Assembly (NCBI RefSeq): GCF_900106535.1
Contig: NZ_FNOH01000003.1
Span: forward strand, 434,001-498,000
Length of the DNA stretch: 64,000 bases
Source: Myxococcus xanthus
GTDB lineage: Bacteria; Myxococcota; Myxococcia; Myxococcales; Myxococcaceae
Reading direction: 5' to 3'
This document shows, piece after piece, positions 60,375 through 64,000 of the stretch. The notes beneath the pieces were generated by a model. That model was not told where the DNA came from and did not search any database. It saw only the letters and a program-made list of their open reading frames with translations. Position 1 is the stretch's first letter. Each line of letters starts with the position of its first letter. The translations under genes and the position numbers were made by a program.

Positions 60375-60908
60375 TCAGTCGTGCGTGGCCGGCCGGGGCT
60401 CGTCGGTGCGAGGCGGGTGCGGGCCCGACTCGGCATCCGGCTTCTTCCCCAGCCTCGCTCCCACCCGCGTCTTCATCCGGTCCGCGATGACGTAGAAGGC
60501 GGGCACCACCAGCAGGCTGAGCACGGTGGACACGGACAGGCCGCCGAGCACGGCGATGGACATGGGCGCGCGCGTCTCCGAGCCCGCGCCAGCGCCAGCG
60601 CCGCCGGCACCGCCGCCATCATCGTCGCGGTGGACGTCATCAGGATGGGCCGCAGCCGCACCGGGCCCGCGCGCAGCATGGCCTGGAACGCATCCGCCCC
60701 GCGCTCCCGCTCCTGCAGCGCGTAGTCCACCAGGATGCTGGAGTTCTTCTTCACGATGCCCATCAGCAGCAGCAGGCCAATCATGCTGAAGATGTTCAGC
60801 GTACTGCCCGTGGCCAGCAGCGCGAAGGCCGCGCCCGCCACCGACAGCGGCAGAATGGTGAGCACCGTGACGGGGTGCAGGAACGAGTTGAACTGCGCCC
60901 CCAGCACC
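60375..60908 (-). pseudogene. 3' fragment of an RND (HAE1/AcrB-type) efflux pump gene, frameshifted
   Basis: The body frame reads VLGAQFNSFLHPVTVLTILP, then IGLLLLMGIVKKNSSILVDY and RLRPILMTSTATMMAAVPAA, the transmembrane region of RND pumps. Near 60590 the frame changes (missing about 2 nt) to GAGSETRAPMSIAVLGGLSV and STVLSLLVVPAFYVIADRMK, ending ...PRPATHD. The 5' part of the gene is absent, replaced at 60909 by the IS66 remnant, which is read in the same frame as the fragment. A dead pump. Confidence 0.85.
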
Positions 60909-61069
60909 ATCCGCACGCCTCGCTGCGCGGAGAAATCCTTCTGCGTCAGTCCGCTCGCCTCGAAGGCCTCAGCAACCCGCCACCATTCCGGCTTCGACAT
61001 GCACGCCAGGGTCCACGGCGCCGACTCCTCACTCAACGTCTCTCAGCACGTCCTTGGCCGGACGGATAC
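60909..61069 (-). mobile_element. Second IS66 end with tnpA N-terminus (remnant)
   Basis: Minus-strand reading MSEESAPWTLACMSKPEWWR, then VAEAFEASGLTQKDFSAQRG matches tnpA at 58233. Its outer end (minus GTATCCGTCCGGCCAA) is at 61069, as 58302 is for the larger copy; both point the same way. The sequence ends abruptly in the RND gene. It is diverged from the larger copy, so it is a separate, older or independent insertion. Confidence 0.8.
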
Positions 61070-61243
61070 GGATCGACCTGCTGCCAGTAGAGGTGCGGGT
61101 CCACTTGGAAACACGCGGAGAGCAGGCTGCTCACGCGCGAGGAGATTGCGTTCATACGCCGCTCGCTGGACACCACCGGTCATTCCCTTCGAACTTCCGG
61201 CCCATTCCTCCCGTGCGCCTCCCATGCGAAATGCCACCCCTTT
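61070..61243. other. Unexplained stretch between IS66 end and the ferredoxin operon
   Basis: About 170 nt. On the minus strand an open frame reads VSSERRMNAISSRVSSLLSA then CFQVDPHLYWQQVDP, looking like a truncated gene start, but no family was recognised. The promoter for the ferredoxin-P450 operon should lie here; none was found with confidence. Confidence 0.4.
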
Positions 61244-61260
61244 GAGGAGGCCGTGTGCCC

Positions 61261-62898
61261 ATGAGAGTCGTCGTCGACCTCACCCGCTGCCAGGGGTATG
61301 CGCAGTGCGCCTTCCTTGCGCCGAGCGTGTTCAGGATGCAGAGCGGGGATGCGCTGCTGTACGACTCCAACCCCGACGACGCCCTTCGTGAGCAGATCAA
61401 GCGAGCCGCTGCGGCGTGCCCCGTCCAGGCCATCCACATTGGCGGGATGGGCACCCTGGCGGCGATGCGGAAAGAGCCTGCACAGCGACGGAAGCCCAGG
61501 GGGCCCGTGCGTCTCACCGACGCGGAAGCGGCGTTCAAGCGCGGTGGCCGCATCGTTATCGTCGGCGCATCCCTGGCCGGGTTGACTGCCGCCCTCATGC
61601 TCCGCACCCAAGGCTTTGCTGGGTCGTTGACCCTCATCGGGGATGAGGCCTGCGACCCGTACGACCGGCCGCCGCTCTCCAAGCAGGTCCTGACAGGTTG
61701 GGTGAAGGCAGACCACACCCTATTGCCTTACAGCGACGAGCTCGATGCGGACTGGCACCTGGGAGTCCGTGCCATGGGACTGGACCTAGCCGGCAGGCAG
61801 GTCCTCCTTGCTGACGGGAACAGGGTCCAGTTCGACCGGTTGCTGATTGCGACGGGGGCGCGTGCCCGGCCGTGGCCCAACGACGCGGAGGCGTCGCTGG
61901 AGGGCGTAGAGGTGGTGCGCACCCGCGACGATGCGGCCCAGTTGCAGCGCCGTCTGGCCGCCAGACCCGGCCGGGTTCTGGTCATCGGCGGCGGGTTCAC
62001 CGGCTCGGAGGTCGCCTCCGCGTGCCGCGAGCTGGGTCTGCCGGTGACCGTCACGGAGCGGGGGGCCACTCCACTGGTGGGGGCGCTCGGCGGAGTTGTC
62101 GGGGCGGTCGCAGCCGCCTTGCAACGCGACCATGGCGTCGACCTGCGCTGCGGCGTCACCGTCACGCGGCTGGAGGGGGATGCAAACGGGAGGCTGCGGC
62201 GGGCCCACTTCTCCGACGGCTCGACACTGAACGTCGACGTGGCCGTGGTCGCGCTAGGGGCGATCCGCAACGTGGAGTGGCTGCGCGACTCGGGGCTGGC
62301 GGTGACTCGATGGGGAGTGGCCTGTGATGCGGCCTGCCACGCGTTCGACATCAACGGCCTGGTGACCAGGAACATCTTCGTCGCCGGGGACGTGGCCCGC
62401 GTCCCTCACCCGATCTACGACTACCAGTTCCTGTCCCTCGAGCACTGGGGCAACGCGGTCACCCAGGCCAAGATTGCGGCCCACAACATGCTCAGCCCGG
62501 AAGCGGACCGCTGGCCACACCTGACCATCCCCACCTTCTGGTCCACGCAATTCGGCGTCAACATCAAATCGGTGGGTGTGCCGACCTTCTCGGACGCGCT
62601 CGTCATCACCCAGGGCTCACTCGCCGAGCGCCGATTCGTCGCCGTCTATGGCTACAAGGGGCGTGTCACCGCCGCGGTCGCTTTCGACCAGCCCAAATGG
62701 CTGGAGTTCTACCAGGGCTTGATCGATGCAGCCGCGCCGTTCCCGCCCGCCTTCCGCACCGTCCATCAGCCCGCCGAGATGCGGCCCGTCCCTCCCGAAT
62801 TTCCGAAACGGGCCGTGTCCGAGCACGAGGCCACCGTCATGGTCACCGGCCGTGAACCCTACGAGCGGCGGGTCCGGTGGGTGTACCGGCACCTTTGA
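61261..62898 (+). CDS. Ferredoxin-ferredoxin reductase fusion (3Fe-4S type Fd + FAD/NAD reductase)
   Basis: A 545-residue protein from the ATG giving MRVVVDLTRCQGYAQCAFLA; GTG 61255 is a possible earlier start (GAGGAGG lies upstream of both). Residues 1-65 are a P450-type ferredoxin: Cys pattern RCQGYAQC then AACPVQAI (C-x5-C...CP). A 30-residue linker follows, then a reductase: FAD GxGxxG-like IVIVGASLAGLTAALML, NAD site VLVIGGGFTGSEVASACREL, and FAD motif NIFVAGDVAR. So it carries electrons from NAD(P)H via FAD and the Fe-S cluster to a partner. The P450 gene 58 nt downstream is the obvious partner. Usual P450 systems encode these as separate proteins; here they are one chain. Confidence 0.9.
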   Translation: MRVVVDLTRCQGYAQCAFLAPSVFRMQSGDALLYDSNPDDALREQIKRAAAACPVQAIHIGGMGTLAAMRKEPAQRRKPRGPVRLTDAEAAFKRGGRIVIVGASLAGLTAALMLRTQGFAGSLTLIGDEACDPYDRPPLSKQVLTGWVKADHTLLPYSDELDADWHLGVRAMGLDLAGRQVLLADGNRVQFDRLLIATGARARPWPNDAEASLEGVEVVRTRDDAAQLQRRLAARPGRVLVIGGGFTGSEVASACRELGLPVTVTERGATPLVGALGGVVGAVAAALQRDHGVDLRCGVTVTRLEGDANGRLRRAHFSDGSTLNVDVAVVALGAIRNVEWLRDSGLAVTRWGVACDAACHAFDINGLVTRNIFVAGDVARVPHPIYDYQFLSLEHWGNAVTQAKIAAHNMLSPEADRWPHLTIPTFWSTQFGVNIKSVGVPTFSDALVITQGSLAERRFVAVYGYKGRVTAAVAFDQPKWLEFYQGLIDAAAPFPPAFRTVHQPAEMRPVPPEFPKRAVSEHEATVMVTGREPYERRVRWVYRHL

Positions 62899-62956
62899 GC
62901 CGAATGTCGGCAGCCGCGTCACCCCACCCCTCCAACGGACTCAAGGAGACCGCTTC

Positions 62957-64000
62957 ATGGCACAGGCCAGCATCTTCGAGCAGATCCTCGACCCGGCCAA
63001 CCGGGCCAACCCCTACCCGCTCTACGCCGAGTTGCGGAAGACTCCCGTGGCGCGCGAGGCCGACGGCACGTACATCGTCAGCACCTACGATGAGATTGTC
63101 GCGTTGCTCCACGACCCACGGGTCAGCTCCGACATACGCAACCTCGTCCGGCAGGCCGGTGCCACGCCCTCCCCCCAGGAGGGCCCTCCAGGGCTGCCAG
63201 AGCCCTTCATCCGGCGCGACCCTCCCGACCACGACCGGCTCCGGAAGCTGGCGATGAGGCCCTTCGGGCCGCCGCACACCCCCGGACGCATTGATGCCCT
63301 TCGTCCCTGGCTGGTCGAGACCACGACGGGCCTGCTTGACGCGCTCGCGGGCAAGAACCAAGTCGACATCGTCGGCGACGTGGCCTACCCATTCCCTGTG
63401 ACTGTCATCTGCAAGCTGCTGGGAGTCCCTCGCGAGGACGAAGCGCGCTTTCACGAGTTGGCCGACGCGGGCGTCGAGACCCTTGACCCCACCACAGGGA
63501 CGATCGAGCAGCGAAAGGCCAAGCGCGACCGGACGAAAGCGGAGCTGGGGCAGTACCTCGCTGCGCTCGCCGATGCCCACCTGCGCCAGCCGGGCGGCGA
63601 CCTGCTCTCCGGGTTCCTGACGGATAACGGCCCCGACGGGCGGATGTCGCGGGAAGAGGTGTTGAGCACCGCCGCGTTGCTGCTCGTCGCTGGCCATGAG
63701 ACCACCGTCAACCTCATCGCCAATGGCATGCTCACCCTGCTGCGCCACCCCGGCGTGTTCGAGCGGCTGCGCCGCGAGCCCGAGCTGAGCATCCCGCTGG
63801 TCGAGGAGCTGCTGCGCTATGAACCACCGGTGCAGTTCCTGCCTGACCGAGTCACTCTGGCCGACATCGACATTGCCGGCACCACCATTCCCCAGGGCTC
63901 GCCGCTCGTGCTGATGCTCGCTGCGGGCAGCCGCGACCCAGAGCGCTTCGACGACCCCGACCGCTTCATGCCCGACCGGCCCAACAACTCGCACCTGGGC
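62957..64000 (+). CDS. Cytochrome P450, 3'-truncated by window
   Basis: Open from ATG 62957 (AAGGAG 8 nt before) to the window end in frame, 348 residues seen. Features: N-terminal PYPLYAELRKTPVAREADGT, helix C RRDPPDHDRLRKLAMRPFGP, helix I LLVAGHETTVNLIANG (AGxET) near residue 248, ExxR EELLRYEPP near 284, PDRVTLADIDIAGTTIPQGS. The heme Cys loop lies beyond the window. Bacterial class I P450 with no membrane anchor; it hydroxylates small molecules using electrons from ferredoxin, here probably the upstream fusion. Substrate unknown. Confidence 0.92.
   Translation, partial: MAQASIFEQILDPANRANPYPLYAELRKTPVAREADGTYIVSTYDEIVALLHDPRVSSDIRNLVRQAGATPSPQEGPPGLPEPFIRRDPPDHDRLRKLAMRPFGPPHTPGRIDALRPWLVETTTGLLDALAGKNQVDIVGDVAYPFPVTVICKLLGVPREDEARFHELADAGVETLDPTTGTIEQRKAKRDRTKAELGQYLAALADAHLRQPGGDLLSGFLTDNGPDGRMSREEVLSTAALLLVAGHETTVNLIANGMLTLLRHPGVFERLRREPELSIPLVEELLRYEPPVQFLPDRVTLADIDIAGTTIPQGSPLVLMLAAGSRDPERFDDPDRFMPDRPNNSHLG

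Overview
The window is very GC-rich with strong third-position G/C bias. Gene content (a large NRPS line, an ECF sigma with NrsF-like anti-sigma, many lipoproteins, a CRP/TPR protein, a DUF1592/DUF1552 pair) points to a myxobacterium, most likely Myxococcus or a close relative. No tRNA, rRNA or CRISPR array was seen.

Region 1 (1-21415) is the 3' part of an NRPS locus. Two giant genes and a small membrane gene are joined by ATGA overlaps. Domain order is (C)-A-NMT-PCP / C-A-PCP-E // C-A-PCP x4 -TE. Binding-pocket residues read by eye give N-Me-Thr, X (epimerised), Leu, Pro, X', Gln. This is the architecture of MchB/MchC, the myxochromide A (lipohexapeptide) synthetase; the iterative PKS partner would lie upstream of the window.

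Region 2 (21423-47558) is ordinary chromosome. It holds an RhlE-type helicase, a second-type EF-G with a long leader, a cNMP-binding/TPR protein, an FKBP lipoprotein, a membrane phosphoesterase, a ZIP transporter, a sigma/anti-sigma operon, an AI-2E-family permease, a 39-residue Lys-rich protein, a P1/DmpA peptidase, a tandem double ATP-grasp protein with an RDD protein, hemB, an ABC-2-like exporter, a zinc-ribbon membrane protein and an Ig-like lipoprotein.

Region 3 (47559-61260) is accessory and scarred. A DUF1592 cytochrome-like lipoprotein and a Tat-exported DUF1552 protein form a pair. A LysR-pirin pair is bracketed by two remnants of one transposase (28-nt direct repeat). Next comes a segment that looks gammaproteobacterial: a folB 3' fragment, an intact MscS-type channel gene, a strong terminator and the 3' tail of a PQQ-dependent sugar dehydrogenase. 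That segment joins a truncated, frameshifted IS66 element. The IS66 end in turn truncates an amidohydrolase pseudogene. Beyond a beta-helix lipoprotein, a second IS66 end is fused to a broken RND efflux gene.

Region 4 (61261-64000) is an operon encoding a natural ferredoxin-ferredoxin reductase fusion followed by a cytochrome P450 (cut by the window end). Together they look like a self-sufficient P450 electron-transfer system.
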